From assembly GCA_024644775.1 (NCBI GenBank), contig JAHEHB010000227.1, positions 1 to 8,556 on the forward strand: a stretch of DNA of 8,556 bases, read 5' to 3'. Position 1 is the first letter of the stretch. Every line of letters begins with the position of its first letter. Positions 1 to 6,571 of this stretch are shown piece by piece. The notes under the pieces were generated by a model that worked only from the letters and a program-made list of their open reading frames with translations, had not been told where the DNA came from and made no database searches. Source of the DNA: Deltaproteobacteria bacterium. Lineage in GTDB: Bacteria; Desulfobacterota; Desulfobacteria; Desulfobacterales; SURF-15. The position numbers and the translations under genes were made by a program.

Positions 1-137
1 TGAAACTACAAACAATATTAAGCGTTGAATTTAAACTTATTCGGATATTCGATTCTTACCCGTGATTTCAAGGAACAGCACAACTCAATGTTTTTCATCG
101 TTTTTTGTGGAAAATTCGGGTTTACCGACCAAAATGT

Positions 138-167
138 TTGACAGATCAATTGTTTTAGTCATAGATT
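138..167 (+). promoter_or_regulatory. Possible sigma-70 promoter upstream of the DJ-1/dctP unit
   Basis: A perfect -35 hexamer TTGACA (138-143) is followed after 18 bases by TAGATT (162-167), a 4 of 6 match to the -10 consensus. It points toward the DJ-1 gene. If used, it would give a leader of close to 390 bases, long enough for regulation in the transcript. The call rests on sequence similarity alone in an AT-rich stretch. Confidence 0.3.
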
Positions 168-267
168 TAGTATCTTCATACAGCAAACAACCAATTTAAT
201 AAAATGCAGGTGCCGTGTAGGACATTCGCAGACTTTTTATAGCCAAAGCAAGCATTGCTGCCAGGCT

Positions 268-426
268 ATGGTTGATCGAACCTTCGGACTGAGCCTAAAC
301 GAACTTAAAATGCTCAAGCACAAAATCCTGATCCCCAGGGGAAAAGAAAAACTGAAAGGCATTCCAGGTGCGCTCCAAATTGATCCAGTAGACGAACTTA
401 TCGCCGACAGGTGGAGCGCACAATGA
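268..426 (+). CDS. Doubtful 52-aa ORF, unknown
   Basis: This reading frame starts at ATG 268 and ends at TGA 424-426. The product has a soluble, charged composition (it begins MVDRTFGLSLNELKML and ends ELIADRWSAQ), which looks more protein-like than the serine-rich frame on the opposite strand. The same frame stays open upstream to about position 142 without another ATG, so it could be the tail of a decayed gene instead of a complete small one. No convincing Shine-Dalgarno precedes the ATG, and I recognise no family. Confidence 0.2.
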   Translation: MVDRTFGLSLNELKMLKHKILIPRGKEKLKGIPGALQIDPVDELIADRWSAQ

Positions 427-496
427 CTTATGGACAGCAAAACACCTCGCACTGATAACGAATGCGGGAAAACATGACCGACAAAGAAAGGAGGTG

Positions 497-550
497 ATGG
501 ATTCGATAAACTGCAGGGGAAGGAGAGAAAATCAACAAACCTATAAATGA
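497..550 (+). CDS. Possible 17-aa leader peptide ahead of the DJ-1 gene
   Basis: ATG 497 lies just after a strong Shine-Dalgarno (AAAGGAGG, 487-494), and the frame ends at TGA 548-550, only 12 bases before the DJ-1 start. The product would be MDSINCRGRRENQQTYK. Its position suggests translational coupling or a leader peptide. However, the gap from ribosome binding site to ATG is only two bases, shorter than usual, and the peptide has no run of one amino acid that would point to classic attenuation. It may be chance. Confidence 0.15.
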   Translation: MDSINCRGRRENQQTYK

Positions 551-562
551 GGAGGAAGGAAA

Positions 563-1933
563 ATGAAAGCTTTCTTTAGAAAAATTTCAGTTCTTTTGAC
601 GTTAATGGGCTTTGTGCTTCTTTTCGCTGGAGGGCAGGCGTTGTCAGCCGACTACCTGGATATCGCCAAGCAGACGGGGATCGAGATAATCGAAAAAGAT
701 GGTGTCGTTATGTGGTCGGGTGAATATGGCGGACAGATAAAGCCTAAGGGTCCGCTGGCCGGGAAAAAAATCGCTGTGTTTGCATCCAGTGAGTTTAGCG
801 ACTACCAGGCGTATTATTTTATGTCGTTTATCGGCGAATTTGGCGGTCTGTGTGAGTTTGTGCTGAATAACAATCACTTATGGAAAGAAGTGCGGCCGAA
901 CTTCGGCAGCAAAACGCCCCATGGCATGTGGGGACTGAGCCTGGATCCTGTTCCTGTTTTGGCTGCGAACAAGGTGAGCTACAAGTATTTGATGGGTGAA
1001 GATCCGGCAGATCCCATGGCATACGATGCCCTCGTCATTATGGGTGATCACGCTGGCGACGTCGCTGTCGCAGACCCCGAGGCCATCAAGTTTATAAAAG
1101 CCATGGCCGAAAGAAACGTTCCCATCGCCGCTATCGGCGGCGGTATTATGCCGCTGATTCATATCGGTGTGATGAACGGCAAAAAATGCACCGGCAATCG
1201 TTCCGTTGACTACATGTTGAGGAAAATCGCCGATTTCAGGAGCGAACCGTTTCTCACGGACGGCAACATCATCACCGGTAGACATACGGCTGACTCCGCT
1301 GCCGTTTTAAGGGCAGTGTGCAAAGCAATAGACCCAAATTTTGTAGATCGGCACAAAGGGATACTTAAGGGCAAAAAGGTCATGATTATGATCACCGAAG
1401 ATTGGGAAGACATTGAACTCAGTGCGCCTTACCTGGAGCTGATATACAGAGGGGCGGATTTTATCATCGGCCTCTTCGAGCCGGAAACGAAATCAAGGCC
1501 CGGGCTGTTGGGACTGGATGTAAGGCATGGAAATTTTGGTTCCACCATTCCTTTTCAGGAGATCCCCGACAGTTATTATAAGATCATCAAACAAAAAGAT
1601 ATCAAAATGTCTGATTTTGACATCGTGTTTATTCCCGGTGCCTTCAACCCCTGGCAGATTTCGGTAATGCATCGCGAGTGGCTGAGAGATGCCTGGGCGG
1701 CCGGTAAGTTGATCGGCGCCATTTGTCATGGAGCCATTCCTGTGGCTGCGGCTGATTTAGTGAAAGGCAAAAAAGTGGCTGGTTGGGATGCCTGCTTTGA
1801 TTCCGTTACCATTATGGGCGGAGAACATCTGATTGGAACAGCCGCCATTGTCGACGGTCGATTGGTGACTGGACAAACACCCCCCCAAGTTCCCGAATTC
1901 GTCGACGCAATGACCTATGCCTTGCTGCGTTAG
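563..1933 (+). CDS. Exported tandem DJ-1/PfpI-domain protein
   Basis: This 456-aa protein carries two DJ-1/PfpI (class I glutamine amidotransferase-like) domains behind a Sec signal peptide: positive start MKAFFRK, hydrophobic residues 8-24, likely cleavage after Ala29. It should act in the periplasm. Domain 1 (about 48-240) has lost the nucleophile elbow: the usual AICHG reads AIGGG at 190-194, with Gly192 and Gly193 in place of Cys and His. Domain 2 (about 268-456) keeps the PfpI set: Glu282 in the EDWEDIE motif, PGAFNPW at 358-364, and Cys388-His389 in AICHGAIP, then a VKGKKVAGW stretch. The start is fixed by GGAGGAAGG (551-559). Family members include peptidases, glyoxalases/deglycases, hydratases and amidases, so the reaction stays open. 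The dctP gene follows 92 bases downstream on the same strand, which suggests a shared substrate or co-expression. Family assignment is secure; function is not. Confidence 0.92.
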   Translation: MKAFFRKISVLLTLMGFVLLFAGGQALSADYLDIAKQTGIEIIEKDGVVMWSGEYGGQIKPKGPLAGKKIAVFASSEFSDYQAYYFMSFIGEFGGLCEFVLNNNHLWKEVRPNFGSKTPHGMWGLSLDPVPVLAANKVSYKYLMGEDPADPMAYDALVIMGDHAGDVAVADPEAIKFIKAMAERNVPIAAIGGGIMPLIHIGVMNGKKCTGNRSVDYMLRKIADFRSEPFLTDGNIITGRHTADSAAVLRAVCKAIDPNFVDRHKGILKGKKVMIMITEDWEDIELSAPYLELIYRGADFIIGLFEPETKSRPGLLGLDVRHGNFGSTIPFQEIPDSYYKIIKQKDIKMSDFDIVFIPGAFNPWQISVMHREWLRDAWAAGKLIGAICHGAIPVAAADLVKGKKVAGWDACFDSVTIMGGEHLIGTAAIVDGRLVTGQTPPQVPEFVDAMTYALLR

Positions 1934-1960
1934 CAGCCTTGCAACGTATGGCGCTTTGCA

Positions 1961-1989
1961 CGATCGAAGACCTTTGAAAATTGTATAAT
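1961..1989 (+). promoter_or_regulatory. Possible promoter for dctP in the DJ-1/dctP gap
   Basis: A perfect TATAAT lies at 1984-1989, preceded directly by TG, about 36 bases before the dctP start. No good -35 hexamer sits at 16-18 bases; TTGCAC at 1956-1961 is 22 bases away. It may give dctP extra transcription beyond read-through from the DJ-1 gene, which would suit a binding protein needed in excess. Sequence-only evidence. Confidence 0.3.
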
Positions 1990-2025
1990 ATTTCCTGACA
2001 GGCAACAACTTAAGGAGGTGACGGA

Positions 2026-3042
2026 ATGTACAAATTACTACGAATTCTTATGGCAGTCGCACTAACAGGCGGGTTTTTAGGTGCAACCGGATTGGAGGCA
2101 AAAGATGTGACCATCAAATTTGCCACCGCCAACCCGGAAAACAGCTATCATGGTATTTTTGGTCTCGCATTTAAAAAATATGCGGAACAGATGTCCAACG
2201 GCAGCGTTAAGGTCGAGCTTTTTCTGAGCGGTCAGATGGGATCGGAGCAGGATAATGTAAATCAGGTTTCATCGGGGATTATCCAGATGTCGACCCAGGC
2301 GGTTAACAATGTGACGCCCTTTGCGTCGATTGTAGGGTTTTGCTCGCTTCCCTACATGTGGAATAATTTCGGTGAGGCATGGGCGGTTCTCGATAGCCCC
2401 TTGCGAGAGAGGCTGAACGAAACCATGGTAAAACAGGGCAACTTCAGGGCAGTGGCATGGTTGACGGGGGGTTTTAGAGTTCTGACCAACTCAAAGAAAC
2501 CCGTGAGAACGCTTGAGGACTTGAAGGGACTTCGCATTCGGGTGCCAAAAAATGAAATCATGATTCAGGCATACAAAGCCTGGGGTATCAATCCGGTGCC
2601 CATGGCATGGACGGAAGTGTTTAATGCGCTCCAGCAAAAAGTCGTGGATGGCCAGGACAATCCTTACGCCACGATTCCGCAGGAAAAATTTTACGAAATT
2701 CAAAAGTATATCACCAACCTCCACTACATCCTCTGGATTGGTCCGGCGCTGGTAAACGAGAAATGGTACCAAAGCTTGTCACCGGATGTCAGAAAAATTG
2801 TGGATGAGGCGGCCCTCAAGGCTCAGAAGGAAGAGAGGGATTGGGCGGTCGGTAATGAAGGCAAATCGTGTCTGGATGCGGTTGAAAATGGGATGGAAGT
2901 TATGGTGCCGGCCAACAATGAAAAGGAATGGATCGAAAAAGCCCGATCCATCTGGCCGAACTTCTATGACAAAATAGGAGGGAAAGCTTTCGTAGACGAA
3001 GTTGTGGCGTTTCTTGAAAAATACCGTAAGGGCAAACGATAA
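2026..3042 (+). CDS. dctP: TRAP transporter substrate-binding protein, DctP family
   Basis: This is a 338-aa periplasmic solute-binding protein of a tripartite ATP-independent periplasmic (TRAP) transporter. The signal peptide (MYKLLRILMAVALTGG...) likely ends after Ala25. The mature part opens with KFATANPENSYHGIFGLAFKKYAEQ cut here into the usual family start, and the centre holds the diagnostic stretch LEDLKGLRIRVP. Arg172 matches the conserved arginine that binds the ligand carboxylate in the family, and Asn212 in VVDGQDNPYATI is the second typical pocket position. A strong AAGGAGGTG (2011-2020) sets the start. Length is normal. It follows the DJ-1 gene and is closed by a strong terminator. 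The membrane subunits are on the other strand, converging on it. The ligand is probably a carboxylic acid, from the family rule only. Confidence 0.95.
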   Translation: MYKLLRILMAVALTGGFLGATGLEAKDVTIKFATANPENSYHGIFGLAFKKYAEQMSNGSVKVELFLSGQMGSEQDNVNQVSSGIIQMSTQAVNNVTPFASIVGFCSLPYMWNNFGEAWAVLDSPLRERLNETMVKQGNFRAVAWLTGGFRVLTNSKKPVRTLEDLKGLRIRVPKNEIMIQAYKAWGINPVPMAWTEVFNALQQKVVDGQDNPYATIPQEKFYEIQKYITNLHYILWIGPALVNEKWYQSLSPDVRKIVDEAALKAQKEERDWAVGNEGKSCLDAVENGMEVMVPANNEKEWIEKARSIWPNFYDKIGGKAFVDEVVAFLEKYRKGKR

Positions 3043-3061
3043 CCCTCTTTTCATTTGATTT

Positions 3062-3099
3062 ATGAGCTCTCAATACAATATTGAGAGCTCATTTATTTA
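3062..3099 (+). terminator. Rho-independent terminator after dctP
   Basis: A perfect 14-bp stem (3062-3075 with 3079-3092) encloses a three-base loop, CAA, and is followed by the T-rich stretch TTTATTT on the plus strand. It lies 20 bases after the dctP stop. Read from the minus strand, the hairpin also forms at the end of the dctM transcript, but the bases after it are not U-rich, so it fits the plus-strand unit best. It also separates the two converging halves of the TRAP system. Confidence 0.85.
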
Positions 3100-3156
3100 A
3101 GATACCTCCCCGTTTGGATTTAAATCCTTTCAAAGCTCAAATTCCATTATTTCACA

Positions 3157-4443
3157 CTATCCAAGTCCATACCCCAACAGATGTGGCAACCATAAGCTGA
3201 TTTTCGGAAAGTACGCCAATAGCAAAATGCAAATAAGAATCGCGACAATATGCGGAAGCACATGTATGCTTAGTTTTTCAAGACTTACGTCGGCAAGCTG
3301 ACATGCCACGAAAAGGTTGACACCCAACGGAGGCGTGAGAAATGCGACCTCGTTTGTAACGACAAAAATGATACCGAAATGAATGGGGTCGACTCCCAGC
3401 ATCGTGACGACCGGCAGTAGGACAGGGGTGACAATTATGATCGTTGAGAGGGTCTCCATGAACATCCCGAGTATTATAAACATAACGATGATGAGCAGTA
3501 TTATGACAAACCAGTTGGTAGAAATGCTCGTTAAAAAGTGAGCCAGCTTGAGAGGCGCCTTGTTGACCGTAAGGATCTGACCGAAAACTGTGGAGGTCCC
3601 GACAATAATCATTGCGGTGGAAATGCGGGCCGAATCGGTAAGTGCATCCATGACTCGCGTAAAACTAAGGGAGCGGTTTATGACCGTGCCTACAAAAAAA
3701 CCATAAATTACCGCAATGACCGATGCCTCAACAGGCGTAAAAACCCCGGCATAGATTCCCCCTAATATCAAGAAGGGTGCCGCAAGCGAAAATTTTCCTT
3801 CCCAGCAAGCCTGTATAAATTCCTTCAGAACGAATGATTCACCGGTTCCTTCGTAACCCGAACGACGGGCAACGTAATAGGCTACGAGACAATGTGAGAG
3901 TCCGATAATTATTCCCGGGATACATCCAGCCAAAAACAGACCGACAATCGAAGTTTGAGCGATAACGCCATAGATGATCATGGGGTTGCTGGGTGGTATA
4001 AGAATACCCAGGGTACCGCCTGACGAAGAAACTGCGCCAGCGTACCCCTTATCATAACCACGTCTCAGCATTGCGGGAATCATCATCGATCCGACCGCAG
4101 CCACTGTACCAGGCCCGGACCCGCTGATGGCAGAAAAAAACATACATGCCAGAATGGTAGCAACACCCAGCCCGCCGGTAACCCTTCCGGTAAACTTTGA
4201 AATCACATCGATGATTTGTTTCGTAACCCCTCCATACTCCATAAGGGATCCGGCCAAAATAAAACAAGGAATCGCCAATAGCGGAAATTTATCAACGCCC
4301 TGATAGAGGGTTTGAGCGACGATCAGCATGGGGACGTCTGATACAAAAAGGGCAACGAAGGTGGCAATCCCCAGGGACATAAAGATCGGAATTCCGATAA
4401 TCAAACAAATTACCAAGGTAATAAGCAATAGCGCGAGTGTCAT
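3157..4443 (-). CDS. dctM: TRAP transporter large permease, DctM family
   Basis: This 428-aa protein is the large, cation-coupled translocation subunit of a TRAP transporter in the inner membrane. It is hydrophobic throughout, with about a dozen membrane segments, starting with MTLALLLITLVICLIIGIPI. Family signatures are present: SAISGSGPGTVAAVG at 104-118 and GGTLGILIPPSNPMIIYG at 142-159, both parts of the conserved core, and ETLSTIIIVTPVLLPV near the second repeat. Length is normal for DctM (about 425 aa). Its ATG overlaps the dctQ stop (ATGA), so translation is coupled to dctQ. No strong terminator of its own is visible after the stop. The partner binding protein is most likely the adjacent dctP, although that gene is on the opposite strand. 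Confidence 0.96.
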   Translation of the reverse strand: MTLALLLITLVICLIIGIPIFMSLGIATFVALFVSDVPMLIVAQTLYQGVDKFPLLAIPCFILAGSLMEYGGVTKQIIDVISKFTGRVTGGLGVATILACMFFSAISGSGPGTVAAVGSMMIPAMLRRGYDKGYAGAVSSSGGTLGILIPPSNPMIIYGVIAQTSIVGLFLAGCIPGIIIGLSHCLVAYYVARRSGYEGTGESFVLKEFIQACWEGKFSLAAPFLILGGIYAGVFTPVEASVIAVIYGFFVGTVINRSLSFTRVMDALTDSARISTAMIIVGTSTVFGQILTVNKAPLKLAHFLTSISTNWFVIILLIIVMFIILGMFMETLSTIIIVTPVLLPVVTMLGVDPIHFGIIFVVTNEVAFLTPPLGVNLFVACQLADVSLEKLSIHVLPHIVAILICILLLAYFPKISLWLPHLLGYGLG

Positions 4444-4982
4444 TCTTCTTCCCCCTTTTCAATGGTTCGTTCTTCGGTAAAAAGATCAACACCCAAACCT
4501 TTTAGGCCTCGTTGACGGTAATCGCGAACGTGGCCTTCAACAATCCGGTAGCTCATAAGGATAAAACCGGCGGGTACAATACAGTAGATATACGCCATGT
4601 TCCATTGTAATGCAGGGGAAATATAGGTAAATTTTAGCAAGTGCTTAACCTGAACAATACCCTGATAAGCAAAAAAGAGGTTCACAATCACCCAGATCAA
4701 GTCTGCAAAAACACTGACAAATCCTCGATACTTCTGGTGAAGTAGCAACTGAGGAGCCGTAACCCTGATATGGATCCGCTCTTTGGCACCAAGAATTGCT
4801 CCCATGTATACCAACCACACAAACGCAAAACGGCTCAGCTCCTCAGACCAAGTCAGTGCGGCATTCAATACGAAACGGAAAAAAACCTGAGATCCTAAAC
4901 AAAAAACCATCAATACCGTTAGGAAAGCACAAAAATATCTCTCAAAATCATCGTAAACATCCCTCATTATTTTCCGGACCAT
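4440..4982 (-). CDS. dctQ: TRAP transporter small permease, DctQ family
   Basis: This 180-aa protein is the small membrane subunit of the TRAP transporter, which holds and supports DctM. Four membrane segments can be seen (about 15-37, 48-66, 91-112, 127-147). The family motif TWSEELSRFAFVWLVYMGA lies at 44-62, followed by KERIHI at 67-72. The soluble C-terminal tail of about 30 residues ends in EKGEEE and runs four bases into dctM. The start at 4982 is preceded by an excellent ribosome site (AGGAGGGAGGA on the minus strand, 4988-4998). It is the first gene of a two-gene dctQM unit and is divergent from the flavoprotein gene at 5200. Confidence 0.95.
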   Translation of the reverse strand: MVRKIMRDVYDDFERYFCAFLTVLMVFCLGSQVFFRFVLNAALTWSEELSRFAFVWLVYMGAILGAKERIHIRVTAPQLLLHQKYRGFVSVFADLIWVIVNLFFAYQGIVQVKHLLKFTYISPALQWNMAYIYCIVPAGFILMSYRIVEGHVRDYRQRGLKGLGVDLFTEERTIEKGEEE

Positions 4983-5023
4983 GTCAAATCCTCCCTCCTA
5001 AAGTCATTAAGCCTCTATTGAAC

Positions 5024-5056
5024 ATTATAGGTATTCCACGCATATACAAAAGTCAA
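5024..5056 (-). promoter_or_regulatory. Possible promoter of dctQM
   Basis: On the minus strand a perfect TATAAT (5029 down to 5024) stands about 42 bases before the dctQ start. A TTGACT hexamer (5056-5051) lies upstream but with a 21-base spacer, longer than the usual 16-18, so either the -35 contact is weak or an activator is needed. The position in the 217-base gap between divergent genes supports some promoter here. Confidence 0.35.
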
Positions 5057-5148
5057 AAAAGTTTTATTCAATACTATAGATTTGATCCAATTCATGTTAA
5101 ACAATAAAAAAAGGACACAGAAGGTAATATTTTCGGCATACTTGAAGG

Positions 5149-5177
5149 TGTGCCGTCAACTTGATGGTACATTTTTT
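5149..5177 (+). promoter_or_regulatory. Hairpin plus T-run in the flavoprotein leader
   Basis: Bases 5149-5157 pair with 5163-5171 (nine pairs, two of them G-U) around the loop AACTT, and six T residues follow at once (5172-5177). That is the layout of an intrinsic terminator or attenuator. It ends 22 bases before the flavoprotein ATG. As DNA, the same stretch is an imperfect palindrome around ccgTCAAcTTGAtgg, so it could instead be a repressor operator. The stem is only moderately stable. Confidence 0.35.
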
Positions 5178-5199
5178 AAAAAACAGAGGAGAATCAACA

Positions 5200-5766
5200 A
5201 TGCGAATCACGACTCTTTTGGGCAGCGCCAAAAAGAAGGGAAATACCGCAACCGTTCTAGGATGGGTAGAGGAAGAACTCGAATCGTTAGGCCACGATGT
5301 AAAGCGGATCTATCTAAACAGCAAAGATATAAAGGGCTGCCTGGGGTGTGCCAAGTGCCGGGAGAATCCCGATAAAATTGCATGTATCCAAAATGACGAT
5401 GCTATAAATATAATGGAAAAAATGATCTCATCCGAGGTGACCCTGTTCGCTTCACCGATTTATTTCTGGGGCTTTTCGGCCCAAATAAAGGCTCTTATTG
5501 ACCGGGGCTACTCGCTGGTTACCAACTACCACAAACCGGGGCATACCTCTCTCATGGAAGGGAAACGGATCGGCCTGTTGGTCACAGGTGCAGACGCCTT
5601 TGAGGAAAATGCTGAAGGTCTTTTTACAGCCTTCGATCGGATTGTGGACTTTTTGTTGGCCAGAAAATCCGGTGAATTGTATGTGGGTAAGTGTAGCGTA
5701 CCCGCGGAGTTGTCGAAAGGGATCAAAAATAAGGCTTCAGAGCTTGCTCGAACTTTGGTTGGATGA
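5200..5766 (+). CDS. Flavodoxin-fold NAD(P)H-dependent oxidoreductase with cysteine cluster
   Basis: The 188-aa cytoplasmic protein belongs to the flavodoxin-like FMN reductase/iron-sulfur flavoprotein group. The FMN phosphate loop is GSAKKKGNT at 8-16, and the second flavin-contact stretch SPIYFWGFSAQIKALIDR is at 85-102. Cysteines 47, 50, 53 and 62 form GCLGCAKC...C (C-x2-C-x2-C-x8-C), followed by NDD. The iron-sulfur flavoprotein family uses such a cluster for a 4Fe-4S centre, but the last spacing is slightly longer than the usual one, so a cluster is possible, not shown. ATG 5200 is preferred over the upstream in-frame TTG 5161 and ATG 5164 because AGAGGAGA (5185-5192) precedes it at normal distance and the fold starts there. 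It is divergent from dctQ; an electron-transfer or quinone/aromatic reductase role is family-level inference. Confidence 0.88.
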   Translation: MRITTLLGSAKKKGNTATVLGWVEEELESLGHDVKRIYLNSKDIKGCLGCAKCRENPDKIACIQNDDAINIMEKMISSEVTLFASPIYFWGFSAQIKALIDRGYSLVTNYHKPGHTSLMEGKRIGLLVTGADAFEENAEGLFTAFDRIVDFLLARKSGELYVGKCSVPAELSKGIKNKASELARTLVG

Positions 5767-5799
5767 TATCTGAAATGAAGACCGGGTACAAAAGGGCAT

Positions 5800-5988
5800 C
5801 TATTTACGACTCATGGCCACCTGCCATACCGTATATCCGCCATCGATGATGATCGACTGCCCGGTAATATAACCGGATGCTTCCGATGCCGGGAATACCA
5901 CCAAACCCTTTAGATCATCGGGTACACCGGGTCTCTTCATGGGTGTGATCCGCGGTATTAGGTTGACTTTAACAACCCGATACCAGTT
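5800..5988 (-). pseudogene. C-terminal remnant of a short-chain dehydrogenase
   Basis: Only the last 62 codons or so of a classical SDR remain. The tail is unmistakable: PMKRPGVPDDLKGLVVF, then SEASGYITGQSIIIDGGYTVW, matching the family's end (P..R.G.P.D, YITGQ, VDGG). The Rossmann nucleotide-binding part and the catalytic Ser-Tyr-Lys are absent; an intact SDR has about 250 residues. The remnant begins right at the stop of the cupin gene, and the frame continues upstream only as an overlap with the cupin in another frame. A proline stands where a leucine is usual (VVFPASEAS), consistent with loss of selection. It was probably part of a sugar or polyol catabolic operon with the neighbouring ABC remnants. 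Confidence 0.8.
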
Positions 5989-5989
5989 T

Positions 5990-6370
5990 TTAGGAATCCT
6001 TAGGCATTTCGGACAATAGTTTCCATGGTTTGCTTTGATTTTCACACCCGTTGGGGATAACGCAGATAAATCCGAGTGGCTCCTCCATAAAATTAAAAAA
6101 CTGGTGGGGCTCATTAGGAAGAATCAGAATGGCATCCCCCTCTTTAATTTTCTTTTCCGTTTTACCACATTTGATTACACCTTCTCCTTTTAAAACAAAA
6201 ACTTCATGTTCAAAGGGATGGCTCTCTTCTTTGCCGGCAAGACCTTTTGGGACCTCAAAATATCTCATTTCAAAATTTGGGGTTCCATTTTCCTCAGCGA
6301 GCAACCAGACAACGGTTTTACCCTGAGGGCCGGTAACGCGCGCCAGCTCATTGAGATTGGTAATGTACAT
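5990..6370 (-). CDS. Small single-domain cupin protein
   Basis: This 126-aa protein is a compact cupin barrel (cupin_2 type). Motif 1 is ESHPFEHEVFVLKGEG at 49-64 and motif 2 is GDAILILPNEPHQFFN at 78-93. Likely metal ligands are His51, His55 or Glu56, and His89. The first histidine of the usual HxH pair is replaced (Glu49-Ser50-His51), so the metal site may be altered. The start at 6370 is supported by AAAGGAGG about ten bases upstream. Length and ends look normal, so the gene appears intact, unlike its neighbours: the ATPase remnant stops 27 bases upstream and the SDR remnant begins at its stop codon. In sugar operons such cupins are often isomerases or sensors, but the role here is unknown. 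It may survive by chance or keep an independent use. Confidence 0.82.
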   Translation of the reverse strand: MYITNLNELARVTGPQGKTVVWLLAEENGTPNFEMRYFEVPKGLAGKEESHPFEHEVFVLKGEGVIKCGKTEKKIKEGDAILILPNEPHQFFNFMEEPLGFICVIPNGCENQSKPWKLLSEMPKDS

Positions 6371-6397
6371 ATTTGTTCATCCTCCTTTACGAATTCA

Positions 6398-6571
6398 TCA
6401 AACCTCGCCGATCATCAATTTTCTAATTTCTTCCATATTGGTTTCATCTATTTTTTTGTCACCAACACATTTACCGTGCCGCAACGCCATTATTCTATCT
6501 CCCACTTCAAATATGTCAAACAAACGGTGACTGACAAATATAATCGAAGTACCGTTTCTTTTTAATTCGGA
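6398..6571 (-). pseudogene. C-terminal remnant of a sugar ABC transporter ATPase
   Basis: The last 57 codons of an RbsA/MglA/FrcA-like ATPase can be read: SELKRNGTSIIFVSHRLFD, then IFEVGDRIMALRHGKCVGD and a tail ending EEIRKLMIGEV before TGA at 6398-6400. It includes the H-loop histidine (FVSHR). Walker A, the ABC signature and Walker B are missing. The short tail after the H-loop fits a half-size ATPase of about 250-260 aa of the FrcA kind. The 5' end is joined directly to a permease fragment in another frame, showing a deletion of the permease end and most of the ATPase. No automatic ORF of this piece has its own start, so it is easily missed. Confidence 0.85.

Larger units (their letters stand above)
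1..562. other. Long region without a clear gene, leader of the DJ-1 gene
   Basis: No recognisable protein or RNA gene was found in these 562 bases. The left third is AT-rich. It holds one good promoter-like pair (138-167) and a small nested hairpin at 239-269 (outer arms atagcc/ggctat, inner arms agcaa/ttgct). A 52-codon ORF (268-426) and a 17-codon ORF (497-550) are the only reading frames I would mention, both listed separately at low confidence. The last 80 bases are rich in purine runs resembling Shine-Dalgarno sites (487-494, 518-527, 549-559); only the last is correctly placed for the DJ-1 gene. Confidence 0.6.

Noticed and set aside
237..452. 71-aa minus-strand ORF in the left leader
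   Set aside because: Serine-rich product with no motif and no ribosome site; the opposite strand holds the more protein-like frame.
878..1285. 135-aa antisense ORF within the DJ-1 gene
   Set aside because: Shadow of a strongly supported gene, with no motif or ribosome site.
5082..5375. 97-aa plus-strand ORF overlapping the flavoprotein start
   Set aside because: It shares sequence with the well-supported flavoprotein in another frame and has a very basic, low-quality composition.
5800..6114. Minus-strand 104-aa frame as a complete gene
   Set aside because: Its first 40 or so codons overlap the cupin gene in another frame and lack SDR similarity; only the tail from about 5988 is SDR-like.
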